A stretch of 64,000 bases of DNA, taken from positions 7,006,001-7,070,000 of the forward strand of contig NC_084711.1 in assembly GCF_033807575.1 (NCBI RefSeq), given 5' to 3'. The translations under genes and the position numbers were made by a program. This DNA comes from Cydia pomonella (lineage: Eukaryota > Arthropoda > Insecta > Lepidoptera > Tortricidae). The notes beneath the pieces are model-generated. The model was not told where the DNA came from. It searched no databases and worked only from the letters and a program-made list of their open reading frames with translations. Numbering within the stretch: position 1 is the stretch's first letter; each line of letters opens with the position of its first letter. Shown here piece by piece: positions 45,180 to 55,924 of this stretch.

Positions 45180-45560
45180 GCCTACGACGACGCGAGGAAG
45201 CGGGAGACCACCTGCCACTTGTTTGACGATGGTGCAGAAAAGCCTGAGAGAGCAAGGGATAAATGACATTTAACTGGCACTAAACCGTGCAGAATGGAAG
45301 AAGAGGACAGGGAGGGCCGACCCAAGTAAATGGGATAAGGTTTTTCTTTATAAACTGATCGGCGATTGGCCCTAGTCACACCTGATGGGAAATGAAGACA
45401 GGGCCTAAGATGGAGCTCACCGGTTCAGTAGTAGCCTATTCACTCTTGCTTTAAAGAGACCGAGGTCATATTTATCAGGGAATACAGATGACGGGAGTGC
45501 ATTCCGTTCTTTAGCCGTCCGTATCAAAAAGAGGAGTCTGGGAAGAAGAAGAAGATACAT
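45180..45560 (+). pseudogene. LINE ORF2 C-terminus and 3' region, decayed
   Basis: Plus-strand translation gives TRGSGRPPATCLTMVQKSLR, then NRAEWKKRTGRADPSKWDK with one stop between. GRPPxxWxxxxxKDL and AxxRxxWR are typical of the terminal region of RTE-like LINE polyproteins. The following text (GCAAGAGTGAATAGG-type, inverse) fits the common lepidopteran 3' region that also occurs near 55800. Frames on the opposite strand at 45379-45182 and 45623-45417 are shadows. Confidence 0.72.
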
Positions 45561-45736
45561 TAACAACTGAGGTACCGAAATTAAATACCAACCACTTAAT
45601 TTATATGAAAACAATACTGGCATTCGATACTTAGATATATTTTATGATAAAACAATAACAACAGTGATACGAAAACAGTTTATCCTTTTATGGCTGTCCT
45701 TCCGGAAAGTTAAAAGTTGTTAAAAAAGGGATTTAT

Positions 45737-46003
45737 GGCCCGATTCGAAGAATGAGATACGATAACGATAAGTTCTGGTTTAGATAAGTTCTCATTTAGA
45801 TATCGTTTGTATGTCGTATAATTAACAGAAGCAGCTTGATTCGGGCAACTAATGTCACTTTGACGTTAGAAATATCGTAGATAGATCTTATTGGGATCAC
45901 AGCGGAATCGAAATAAACGTCTACTTTGACATGTCGTTTAGTTAGCGATCATTTAAAGACCTTTCTAAGATCTAAAAACTTGTCTTAATCATTCAATCGG
46001 GCC
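45737..46003 (+). repeat. Interspersed MITE-like repeat, copy 3 of 3 (best preserved)
   Basis: Ends GGCCCGATT (45737) and AATCGGGCC (46003) are inverse. The body matches 16163-16395 closely (GAATGAGATACGATAACGAT, AGATAGATCTTATTGGGATC, TTTGACATGTCGTTTAGTTA). 267 bp, non-coding. Confidence 0.78.
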
Positions 46004-46775
46004 GTTATTCATAATTTTAATCTCTAATTCCCTACTGAAATGCAGCTACGGACGCTACGGTTGATTCAATTATTATTAGGTAGGTATTTTTTAGTGGTTT
46101 TTAACACTAAATCAATGGTTACGTGTTTTTTTTACATAAATAAAAATATTATTAATGTATGTGTATACTACATACATTACACATACTTTGTACATACTTT
46201 ATTTTACGTAGAAATAAAAACACGAGAAACAGAGTTACAGAGTAAATTAAATACAACAAAGGCGAACTTATCCCTGTATGGGTCTCTTCCAGTTAACCTT
46301 CGAGGAAATGAGTAGTACAGAAGTGACGACGAATGAATGACAAAAAAAACAAATGTACATACAATCACTAAAATTAATATCTTATAAATTCGTATATCTT
46401 ATTTTTTATTACATAAAATAAAGCGAATGATGAATTTTATGCTATGTCGGTTGAACTTAGTATTTCCCACCATTATATTTACAAAAATAATATAAGTATA
46501 CCTTAAACCTGTGGCCAGGCCAACGTATCTAAAATAAAAGTGGAAGTCAATAGATATTCAATTGATTCACGATATGGATAAGATAAAATGTTTCACTGAT
46601 GCTATATTAAAGGTAACTGATAAAATGTTATATTAATAAAAAACTCACTTAACAAACTTTTCACTGGAATTAATCTGGAGTAAAAATACCTATTTTCGAC
46701 GAAAATAATAATGTTTCTCGTAACTTTATGATCTAAAAATAACTAAGAGTTCTAAGTTACGAACAATTTACTCAC
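46004..46775. other. No gene seen; start of the putative first intron
   Basis: AT-rich sequence immediately downstream (minus strand) of the candidate GTGAGT donor. The 91-codon plus-strand frame at 46040-46315 has no motif. Confidence 0.4.
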
Positions 46776-46781
46776 GCTCAT
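46776..46781 (-). CDS. Rab26: Putative start codons (Met-Ser) of the Rab26-like gene, end of exon 1
   Basis: On the minus strand, ATG AGC is followed directly by GTGAGTAA, a good donor starting at 46775. The exon would end in phase 0, matching the phase-0 acceptor at 13062, and would give MS-QTATDDSMSDD. Upstream lies leader-like sequence with a short uORF and a GC-rich block (see the promoter entry). Splicing to 13061 would create a 33.7-kb first intron. This rests on signals and phase only: unseen exons could intervene, or the leader could belong to another gene. Confidence 0.35.
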
Positions 46782-46804
46782 TTCAGCCACAAGTGAATTT
46801 TCAT
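46778..46804 (-). promoter_or_regulatory. Eight-codon upstream ORF overlapping the putative start codon
   Basis: ATG at 46804 opens a frame encoding MKIHLWLK and stops with TGA at 46780-46778. That stop overlaps the putative main start ATG (46781-46779) as ATGA. If this is the true leader, ribosomes finishing the uORF would stop right on the main start codon. A second, longer uORF (ATG TGC GTG CGG...) lies further upstream. The reading depends wholly on the exon 1 call. Confidence 0.3.
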
Positions 46805-47230
46805 TTACACCCTCACTCACGACACAAGCACATTAACACTCAAAAAAATCCGCACGCACATCCCCGCGACTCGTCACTGTCTGTCAGACTGTCACCAAAA
46901 AACCACTAACAAACAATAAAATCACTCCAAATTAACCTCTAAATACTTAATAATAACAATCAAAATCGTCAGTGAATCAATCCGTGTTAAATAACATGAT
47001 CTTTCCGAGACGAATCCTCAAAATTTGAGGTTATCTTACTGATCGGTAAATGTAGGACACATTGCACAGCCAGGCTATAGGGGCCAGAATCGCGCGCGTG
47101 CCGCCGCTGTGTGTGGGGTTCAGTGTTGTAGAAATAATTCGTTGGTGTGCTGTAGTGACGGGAGAGGTCAATGTGTAAGGGGTGATGATTTGGTTGTGTG
47201 GGTGAGAACACGATTTGAATGAGGGGAAAG
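46782..47230 (-). promoter_or_regulatory. Promoter and 5' leader-like region, minus strand
   Basis: This block is less AT-rich and poorer in repeats than its flanks. On the minus strand it holds a CG-rich core near 47090-47115 (GGCGGCACGCGCGCG), initiator-like CAGT motifs, then a G/T-rich leader with TGACAGTCTGACAGACAGTG and a GTGAGT donor at 46775. Lepidopteran core promoters and 5' UTRs often look like this. The 74-codon open frame at 47211-46987 is low-complexity and recalls no family, so I read it as leader or promoter. The start site cannot be placed without 5'-end data. Confidence 0.35.
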
Positions 47231-47364
47231 GTTTCAGACTAGTCTGAGGATATTATCGTAGGTCAGGTCCATAGAGAAATAAGAAACCTTAGACTGCTCC
47301 CTCCATACATACATAAAAACCTGTTTATAATACGTTTTAAGCGAACCTGCGGAAATTTATAATT

Positions 47365-47480
47365 ATATAGATAGAAAGATAGAATAGATAGAATACTCTT
47401 TGTTGGCACACCTTACTAAAAAGATACAAAAGAAACATTTGATTAAATGTAGAGGCAGAAAACAGGTGGTGTAATAATAA
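47365..47480 (-). repeat. LINE 3'-end fragment with TCTA-type tail
   Basis: The minus strand ends GTGTGCCAACAAAGAGTATT then CTATCTATTCTATC. Similar to 4752-4960. Confidence 0.6.
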
Positions 47481-48589
47481 GGTTTAAGCTTAAGAAGTAT
47501 TAAGTTTCAAACCAATTTATAACAAGTTTTACCATACTCCCACACAACTTTTTATTTAAGTAAGGATAGCCATGTATGCAGTGAGCACCCTAAGTTAACT
47601 TATTTTTCTACTTATGGAATAAACAGTGGTGGGGACAACACTGAGCCTTGGGAGACGCCATACTTATAGTAAAGTAAAACATAAATGGCAACTATAATGG
47701 CACTTACGCAGTGGCTTACGTGAGCGAATAACTAGCGATGCAAAGCGATGCGGCGCGGCGGCCCAAAGGCATTCGCGTTCACAACGAGATCGCCCACGAA
47801 GGACACTTCCATAGGTATCAAAGGACGTAAGCCGACACCTTATGCCTCTGCGGGAGAGAAAGTATATCCTATTTCATAATTCATGACATGAACCTCTAGC
47901 AGTCCGTGAGATGGAGGCGTTGACAAAATAGTTTAGTCACAGGCCTGATCAAACGCTTTAGCCAAGATGACTGAAAATCATTTGGAGTAATATTTATTCA
48001 TCCCGAATGTTGTCTTTATGACGATGATTTTCCTGACCGAATTCGACCACAGCGACTGTGTGCTCTGTAGTAGACTTAGATTCCTGGGGAAGGGTAGGTT
48101 AGGTTAGTATCATGATGGATGAGATGAGGTGTACTTTAGAAAAATTATTGACCAATTGTGTAGAGTAGGTAACAGTTTTTTATAACAAGGCTATTTGGAG
48201 CTATAAGATTCATATTATGTTTTCCATTTTATTTATCTTACAATAACTGTTTCAAGTTCCAAGCAGACGAAGCGATGGTAAACAAATATACATACGACGA
48301 TATATATATATTGCAAAATAGTATGAAAGTTCACTTGAACTCTGACTTCAGGCGGGGCCCTCCTATGGCCATCAAAAAAGAGGCAGATTACGAAATTTAG
48401 ATCCTTCGTCAGGCTTTTCGCACAAATCGCACAAAGCTTATACAATAATTTTGTCTCAACTGTGTTTTTATATACCAAAATCCAATTTTGAACATATCAT
48501 AGGTAAATAAAATATTGCATGGATGTTTGTTTCACTTTGGACAAATAACTTACAGTTAAGTAATAGTTATTTGTTTTACAAGGGGTCAA
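47481..48589. other. No gene recognised
   Basis: 47690-47840 contains GGCTTACGTGAGCGAATAAC and, inverted at the far side, GGACGTAAGCC, with a CG-rich centre (GATGCGGCGCGGCGGCCC). It may be another MITE but the ends are not clear. Elsewhere no exon was found; the 81-codon frame at 48478-48233 has no motif. Confidence 0.45.
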
Positions 48590-48771
48590 CGTTGTTGTGT
48601 AACCGTTCGTGCTGATATTGATACCCGAGCCAGCGAAAGATTCCAAAATTGAACCACGTGCGTAGCGAGTGGTTTGTGAAGTTGAATCTTGAGTATTGCG
48701 AAGGCTTTAAGGCACGAAGGTTAAACAAACTGCCTCCGAGTGAAACACAAAGTTTTTCACAACCAGCAACA
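48590..48771. repeat. Repeat with GAGTGAAACACAA end, copy 1 of 3
   Basis: GTGCTGATATTGATACCCGA, AGATTCCAAAATTGAACCAC, GCGAGTGGTTTG, AAGGCACGAAGG and CGAGTGAAACACAA match 59965-60122 in order. The frames of 60-82 codons here are repeat plus the LINE poly(A). Confidence 0.7.
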
Positions 48772-50270
48772 TTTTTTTTTTTTTTTTTTTTTAATTTATT
48801 TAGGCAACAAACAGTCTTGTACAAAAAATAATGTAAACATAAGTAATGTGTTAATAGACCTTGAGTGCCCTACCTTAATAATAATAAGTAGCTAGTCTAG
48901 GAGCAGTAAGCGGAAAACAAAGTTATCAGTTAGTAACAATAAAGTTAGCAGTAACTTGAGTGAATCTGTATTCATTCATCCATGTATATGTATGCACGGG
49001 CAGGTTCGTTGATACTCGTACATACATCCACACGGGGTACACAAGAATATTATATACATAAGTTAATACCTACAATGTTACAATGTTATAAGTACTAATA
49101 TGCAGAGGTTATTACAAAGGTGTAAGTATAACTACTTTTATTAATGTTACCTACTTAAAGAAACAGTTTGTTAATGTTTATAATTTCGATCTTAAGTGAG
49201 TAATAATTTGTTTTTTAAAACTTTCACAGGTTTTATACGAAAAAAGATCAATGTGGGATACATTTATATTGTAATAATTGAGACAACGGTTGAAGTAAGA
49301 ATTTGAGCAATATTTTGTACGAGCGAAAGGGATAGCAAATAATTTCTTGTGGCGTGCAGTGCGTTGAGGTATTTTAAATAATAACCTACCAAGAAGTGAG
49401 GGGGAGTCAATAAAGTTGTTAATGATTTTGTAAAGAAACATTATATCAAACTGTGCTCGGCGATCTTCAAGTGTCAGCAATCCATAGTGAGAAAGACTAT
49501 TTTTATATGAATTTCGACTCCGTCCCATACGGAAGTCGATAGATTTGAGAAATTTCCTTTGTACACGTTCTATTCTATTGATATGACACCTAAAGAAAGG
49601 GTTCCAAATGATACACGAGAAATCTAAGATTGATCTGACTAAACTGTAGTATAATATCATGTATGTAATTTCATGTTGGAAAGGCTTACAAACCCTTAAT
49701 ATAAAACCAAGTTGTTTGTAAGCCCTTTGAACAATGATATCTATGTGATTATTAAAAGTAAGTTTATTATCTATTATAACCCCGAGGTCACGGACCTTGT
49801 CAACCCTGTTTATATGGTGATTATATAATTTATAATTATGTGTTATTGGATTTTTGTTACGTGTAAATGTGATAATATTGCACTTATCAGGATTAAGAAA
49901 TAGTTGATTAATCTCACAATATTCAGATAGAGAATTAATATCGGCTTGAAGCTCGCAACAATTATTGACTGTGTCAATAATCTTAAAAATTTTAGCATCA
50001 TCGGCATATAACAGGTGATGACTGCGGCTAACTACATCACCAATATCATTTATATAAAGTGTGAATAGCAATGGACCAAGATGTGACCCTTGAGGGACAC
50101 CTGAAGGAATGTAAAGAAAATCTGACATGAAACCTTTGATCGAAACAGCTTGTGACCGGTTTGTGATGTATGACTTAATCCATCGGAATAAGTCGCCATG
50201 TATTCCGGCACTCCAGAGCTTCTCCAATAAGGTTCTGTGACTAATTTTATCAAAAGCCTTGGAGACAACT
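48772..50270 (-). mobile_element. 5'-truncated LINE with poly(A) tail
   Basis: The tail is a run of 21 T (48772-48792) on the plus strand, i.e. poly(A) on the element strand, after a 3' UTR of ~385 bp. The 5' end breaks at about 50270, in front of SKAFDKISHR, leaving out the endonuclease and the first RT motifs. No clear target-site duplication was found. A poly(A) tail fits the Jockey group. Confidence 0.85.
49178..50268 (-). pseudogene. LINE reverse transcriptase, C-terminal ~360 codons, frame open
   Basis: Order seen: SKAFDKISHRTLLEKL (motif A region), SGVPQGSHLGPLLFTLYIND (motif B), LLYADDAKIF (YADD catalytic box, motif C), LNPDKCNIITF, LGVIIDNKLTFNNHI (thumb), then the C-terminal HINRIERVQRKFL and RDRRAQ-like LTLEDRRAQFDIMFLYKI. 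There are no stops to the end at 49178. The family's ORF2 is usually 850-1000 residues with an APE endonuclease in front, which is missing here, so it is dead on arrival although the catalytic box survives. The ATG at 50227 is internal. Confidence 0.92.
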
Positions 50271-53204
50271 AAAAATTAGCGATTTACTTTGCCCCACATG
50301 TGGATAAAATGCAACTTTCTGGTTAGTTTTTGAACAATTAAGAGGCCTTTACCAGTTTAACAGTTTCTTACCTAACTTAACCTACTTTCGGTATTTGTCG
50401 CAGTTCGTTTTTGTTGGGGGTCACGGTTTTAACCTTATTTAAATTATCAATGATTAATGAGATACACTTTTTGTTTCAGGCAAGTTCAAGCCTAGGTACT
50501 GAATTATACGAACTGTTTCTTTATTATCAGAAAAATAAATTGTCATTTGCGAAACTTAATGCCAGTGCTGGCCGAACTTTAATTGCCATTGACCATTAAT
50601 AACCATTATAAATTGAACCGTTTACGTATGGTTTGCCATAACGGACGGTTACAGTTTATAGTTCAATTAGTAATGGATAATAGTCAATTGCATTAACGTT
50701 TCGGCCAACACTGCTTAATGTGATTGGTTGAGTGTGTGAAGTGACAATTTGAACAAATTTTTTTTGGATTATAATATTAGCCAAAAAACGTTTGCTTAAT
50801 AAACGTTTGTCTTAATTAAAAATATTATTAGCCAATCTAATATTACTCTATATCTGCTTTTGTACTACGTAGTAGTTGGATTGGTAAAAATATTGACTAA
50901 TATACAGTTTTAACAGTTACGAAGTAAAATTAGGTTATTTTATTGATTTTGGCTGGTCCGACTTTAAAGTGTTCTATGGGAGAGTCTATTTTTTTTTCTC
51001 AATTTCGGGGTTGGCCCCATAATAAAAATTGCTCAGTATGACCTCAATATTAACGGGTTTGTGTAAATGGTTTTAGTTAATTTTGCTTACTGATTTTAAA
51101 TACTATGGCCAGTAAAACTAAATAATATAACCGTGATATTTGTAAGTTATGCATCAGACATATGAAATCAGAGGTTATAATATAATTATCATCGGATAAA
51201 TCCGCGAAAATGCGCTCCCGTTCGCACCCTACCGACTGGAGCAGATCGATCCGCGTCTCGTTACTACCGAGGGTGTGACTACGCTACCAAATTCTCTACA
51301 ACCAACATCTCATCCCCCTCTATCCCCACTCAACAGACAAGGACGTAACGCGTCGAGATTTAATCAGTTTAGAATCGTAATACGTCTGTTGACACTTTAC
51401 TCTAGCTGGATCAATTAAACACTCACACATTGAAATCTTCAGTGATTGTGCTTATGCAGATACGAAACCTATTTTCCTGTTTTTACGTCAAACGAAATTC
51501 AACTTTAGCATGTGTGGTTAAGGGTTAGATTAAATTGAGCGCTTATATCAATATTTATTGCGAGTAGAAACATTTTTATTCGAAGAGAGAACAGGACAGC
51601 GATATGGTTGTGTATGTGTGTATAAAGTGACCTATCTTTAGCTGTAGGTATTATGAGGCCAAGTTCGTTAATTGCTAGTCGAAACTCTACGTCACCGCTA
51701 AGTTGGGTGGTTAGTAACTAAGTTTGGAGGAAAATGGCGGTTAAGTGGCAATTTACTTTGATGACAATATGACTGATCGATTAATATAATACCTATTTTC
51801 GTCTGTAATCGTGTTTAACTATGATTATTATTTACTTAATGATAAAATAACTAAATGTTTCGTTTCGGTTTTCAATTTTCATGTTTACCTTGGTCGTGGT
51901 ATTAACAAAACGTAAAATATGACACCCAATTACACATATGGAAGCACATTTTTGCACTCTAAAGTGTCTAATTAAAAATTTTGGTTTATATTTTATATTT
52001 TCGAATAATTAGAAACTTGTAAACAACTTATTTCAGCTCAATAAACAATAGTACAGTATTAAGCCTGCCTAAAATATGAATTATTTATGAACTCCGCCGG
52101 CCTTGTTTGTAAGTAATTAAAAACGTAATCCTCACTCACACATTGAGCGGCATTACGTGAAAATGACGTCATAAGTCATAATTGCTTTTTGCTTCAACAC
52201 ATAATACGAGTAATAATAACACATAATACGAGTAGGTTTATACAGAGTGATAAGGAGAGGTGAACAGGATGGTGGTTAGTGTTATGCACGTGATAAAATA
52301 AACCATGCTATTTAAAGAGGCAGAAACTGTCAATATCACTCTATCACTAATACAAGAGTGACCATCATAGCCACCCAGGAACTACAATAAGCGACGAAGA
52401 AATAACAAGTAGGGAAATGGGAATCTTAGTCAAGTTGTTGGTTTTTTAAGTTTTTTTTTTTTATATCACATAAAATTACACAAATAAATTAAAACTAAGA
52501 TACACCACTGAAACTTGTTAAAAGAAGTTTCAGTGGTGAAGTTTGATAACCTTTTTTTAACCCGTGGAGCGCCTTAGCATTACACATGATGTGATATTAA
52601 CTCAATTTGGGTCGAAGCGACTCAGTATCCGACGTGTGTTACCACAGATTAATATGGGTCAAATTTCTTCACATCAATTTGTTGTTCTTTTTTTTCGTCC
52701 ATCTAGACAGGCTACAGGCTCTAAGCCTCAATTTGTTGTATAGTGGTTAATACAGTACTTTAGAAAAATATATTTTGAATTTGGTTACCTTACAACTATA
52801 TTGATCGCTTCGTTGTAAACGTGGTTGCGATTAAACTTAAATTATATATTAGCGATCAGAAAATAGGACCCCTTAAGAGTTAACACAAAGTTCGTACGAT
52901 AAATCTGGCCGACCCCTAGTGGGGACAAACAAAACTTAGCGTGAAGTAAACAGCAAACTTTGTAATTTAGTGTGTAATTCATAAGACAAACAAAACTGGC
53001 GTGTAACTAAGGATCCGCGTATGTGTCTTTTAAAACTTTCAACTCCATTTCACCACCTTAGGAGTTGATGTTCTAAAAATCCTATGTTAGTGCTAGTTTA
53101 GTAATAAACAGACGTATGCTTAAATATCTCCACCCAAGTCCGCCCATCATTACATTTCTTTTTATTAAGTAAGTACATGGGCAATGGGTACATAGGGCTG
53201 AAAG
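50271..53204. other. No gene recognised; promoter-like patch near 51.2-51.4 kb
   Basis: 51195-51370 is less AT-rich (GCGCTCCCGTTCGCACCC, CAGACAAGGACGTAACGCGT) but has no evident splice or coding structure. 50960-51060 includes a piece of the TTTAGTCACCTG MITE. The rest is AT-rich with no feature. Confidence 0.45.
52503..52538. repeat. Perfect 14-bp stem hairpin
   Basis: CACCACTGAAACTT (52503-52516), loop GTTAAAAG, AAGTTTCAGTGGTG (52525-52538). The loop is short and the stem below microRNA size. Confidence 0.7.
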
Positions 53205-53370
53205 CTAGGCCAAAATGGTTACCGAGTACCGGCCGGGGTGCAGGCAGGCAGAAGCAGATGGCGGGACGACTTGGGACGCATTTTATTCAGATTGGCGGGA
53301 AACTACAAAATACAGGATTGAGTGGAGAAAGCGAGGGAAGGCATTTGCCCAGCAGGGGGAGACTAAATTA
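53205..53370 (+). pseudogene. LINE ORF2 C-terminal remnant
   Basis: The plus strand reads SRWRDDLGRILFRLAGNYKI, then after a frame change RIEWRKRGKAFAQQGETKLD and a stop. 'RWRDDLD...' followed by 'W(R/K)...GKAFAQQ' is the standard end of one lepidopteran RTE-like LINE group. One frameshift separates the halves. The 64-codon frame beginning at 53177 is the wrong frame for most of it. Confidence 0.78.
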
Positions 53371-54379
53371 GACTGACAAAAAAAAAGTACACGGTCATGT
53401 GTACATGTACAGTTGCACAAAACCGGCCCCTAATACTCTTAACCCTGAGATGGACCCATCATTACAATTTTATTTTTATATTATTAGGGAATTAAGAGAT
53501 TATATCTATCTATCCTATCCTGTCCCTGATTCGACGCCAGGATGTCTCAGGGACATCCCGGGGGAACCAATATTTGAAAAATAAGTATAAAATCTTATGG
53601 ATGCTACAAGTAGTGTTTTTTTTGGGGTATTTTATAGGAGTTTAGAGGATTTCCTCTGTTTTATCCTAAGAGTGACGCCGGGATATAGCGGAGAGACGTA
53701 CTTCCGGATGCTACGATGAACAAACGTTCGCGCGATGTAGGTTATTCGCCGGTCGTAACAGCGCCATCTACCAGGATATTGGGTAAACCTCTGTTAATGG
53801 TAAATGTGTTATATGTTGTAAGGTCTCAGTTTGCCCCTCTGTGCGATGTCAGGTATAGTAGTTAATAGGTATGTGTGAGTAATCAATATGTCAAAATGAC
53901 AAAAGATCAATTATTGGCCCTTTCAAATTTCAATCTTATTTTTGACAGTATTAGACAGTGGAGCCATGGACAATACATTTAAGGGTCGATTATTACGTAG
54001 TTTACTGAACTTATTCTTCAATTAAAAGCAACGATTATATGCAGTTTTACCCATTTAATACATAATGTGTTACATCAACAATTGTACTATGGAGTATAGA
54101 AAAAAGAGCAAAAACTCTATGTATGAAAAGGGTCTATCAAAAAAATTTTGCGCCCCAATACACCGAAAAGAAATGTCATAACCTAGTATTTTATATAGAT
54201 GTGCTCTACGCGTGTGCCCTTGAGAGACAGAACATACGAAATGTGACAAAATTAAAAACACATTTTAACATTCCTGACACGTACCTACCAAACAGAACCT
54301 TCGTAATTTAGTCGGATTATTTGTTGCCTCTCCCCCCATTTCGTCTCTATATTATTTTACCTTTATGATTCATGTAATA
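53371..54379. other. No gene seen
   Basis: AT-rich DNA with short open frames (53399-53584, 54123-54311) lacking motifs. CCTGTCCCTGATTCGACGCC with CTCAGGGACATCCCGGGG near 53520-53560 is a small inverse pair, unassigned. Confidence 0.45.
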
Positions 54380-54387
54380 CCCATGAA

Positions 54388-54943
54388 CAGGGGTCGGACA
54401 AAAAGTGCGGATGACGTCAAACCACTTATAGGATGATTTCAAATAGTATTTTTGATTTTCATAAACAATTATCACTTATCATTTATCAACCTCTTTATTA
54501 AACGATATCGCCACTTGAAATGAGTAAGTACGTTTTTGACTGACACATTGTCAATCAGATGAACAATAAATTGACTTCGTTATTGTTTAGCTATTGTATC
54601 TTCACGATTATATTTAGCTAAAATTTATATTTACTAATGTATAAGAAAACGCTCTAAAATGTCATCTTTACTCGAATATTGTGGCAATCCCACAGACTTG
54701 TTCTAACTAATTTCAAATAATTATACCTTATGGTAACAAGTTTCGTGAAATTTATTTTATTCACTACATCACCCTACCACCTGTATTATTAATTCCATGG
54801 ATTTATTTACGATTATTTTGTTACTTCATTAATACTACTTTGTTACTACATGTCACACGGAAGTTTAAATACAAACTCAAACATCATCCTGTGTGCAAGA
54901 TTACGTCATTTTTACGTCATCCGCACTTTTTGTCCGACCCCTG
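54388..54943. mobile_element. hAT-type MITE with perfect 8-bp target duplication
   Basis: The 30-bp ends CAGGGGTCGGACAAAAAGTG + CGGATGACGT are perfectly inverse (right end ACGTCATCCG + CACTTTTTGTCCGACCCCTG). Both sides carry CCCATGAA (54380-54387 and 54944-54951). An 8-bp duplication and a CAGGGG start are the hallmark of hAT elements. The 556-bp interior is AT-rich and encodes nothing, so it was moved by a transposase supplied elsewhere. Perfect ends and duplication suggest a recent insertion. Confidence 0.93.
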
Positions 54944-55064
54944 CCCATGAACCTACCTAGGGTCACCGGAGAGATTAGGAATAATATTATTCAAAGCTGA
55001 AAGCTAGTCACTTTTGCAACAGTTCTGCCATAAGAAATTATCATCTTTTCTCAAAATTCTTCTT

Positions 55065-55264
55065 CCTCGCGTTGTTCCGGCATTTTACCACGGCCACGAC
55101 CACCAACTAATCCCAATATTTGGCATAGGCACTAGTTTTTACGAAAGCGACTGCCATCTGACCTTCCAACCCAGACGGTAAACTAGGCCTTATTGATATT
55201 AGTCCGGTTTCCTCGCAATGTTTTCCTTCACCGAGAAGCGACTGGTAAATATCAAATGATACCT
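55065..55264 (+). repeat. Lepidopteran dispersed repeat fragment
   Basis: GCACTAGTTTTTACGAAAGC, GACTGCCATCTGACCTTCCA, CAGACGGTAAACTAGGCCTT and GGTTTCCTCGCAATGTTTTC are blocks that I recall as very widespread in Lepidoptera, usually next to a SINE-like head. Only this part is present, directly before a LINE tail. Confidence 0.65.
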
Positions 55265-55382
55265 TTCATCCTCATCCTATCTCTACCGTCCATAAATTGT
55301 ATTGTTGAATTGTATTTGTATTGTTTCTGTAATTGAGGTGTGCAATAAAGAGTATTTGTATTGTATTGTATTGTATTGTACA
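55265..55382 (+). repeat. LINE 3' end with (ATTGT)n tail
   Basis: GTGTGCAATAAAGAGTATTT followed by GTATTGTATTGTATTGTATT is the same end as the minus-strand LINE at 27680, with a longer tail. No RT sequence is attached. Confidence 0.78.
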
Positions 55383-55734
55383 AGACACCAAAATCCTTAC
55401 TTTTGTTCCCAAATTAATCTCGTTAATCCTCCATTAGGCTTTACACTAGGCTTTTTTACTTTTCTAAAGAATCCCGGCTATTAAAGGAACGACCCACGTA
55501 GACGTGAAACGTGGGCGTAGGCTGTAGACACGTGGGCGTAGCGCCGTGAGTGCTACAATAATAGTACCGGGATGCTTATTCGGATTATAATAACAAAATA
55601 AGATTTTGATCAATATTTGTCATGGACATGATCTGTGAATGATATTGACAGATAAAATCCACAACAACCCAGATTCAGTTCATAACTAGTTTTTACAATT
55701 AGAATATCTTTGGATATCTATTATTATTTTTTCA

Positions 55735-55895
55735 TGGTAGAGGAGGCAAACGAGCAGACGGATCACCTAATGGTAAGCGATTACCGCCGGCCATGGACAT
55801 CTGCAACACCAGAGGGGTTGTAAGTGCGTTGCCGGCCTTTAAGATGGGAGTACGCTCTTTTCTTTAAGGTTTGAAGGTCGTATTTATCTATTAAT
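55735..55895 (+). repeat. Lepidopteran LINE 3'-region repeat
   Basis: GAGGCAAACGAGCAGACGGA, TCACCTAATGGTAAGCGATT, ACCGCCGGCCATGGACATCT and GTAAGTGCGTTGCCGGCCTT form a frequent lepidopteran repeat. GTAAG here is repeat text, not a splice donor. Confidence 0.68.
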
Positions 55896-55924
55896 TTTAT
55901 TGTAAGCTATTATCGGAACAAACG

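Noticed and set aside
52503..52538. MicroRNA precursor candidate
   Set aside because: The stem is 14 bp with an 8-nt loop, too short for a pre-miRNA; the 23796-23825 hairpin fails for the same reason.
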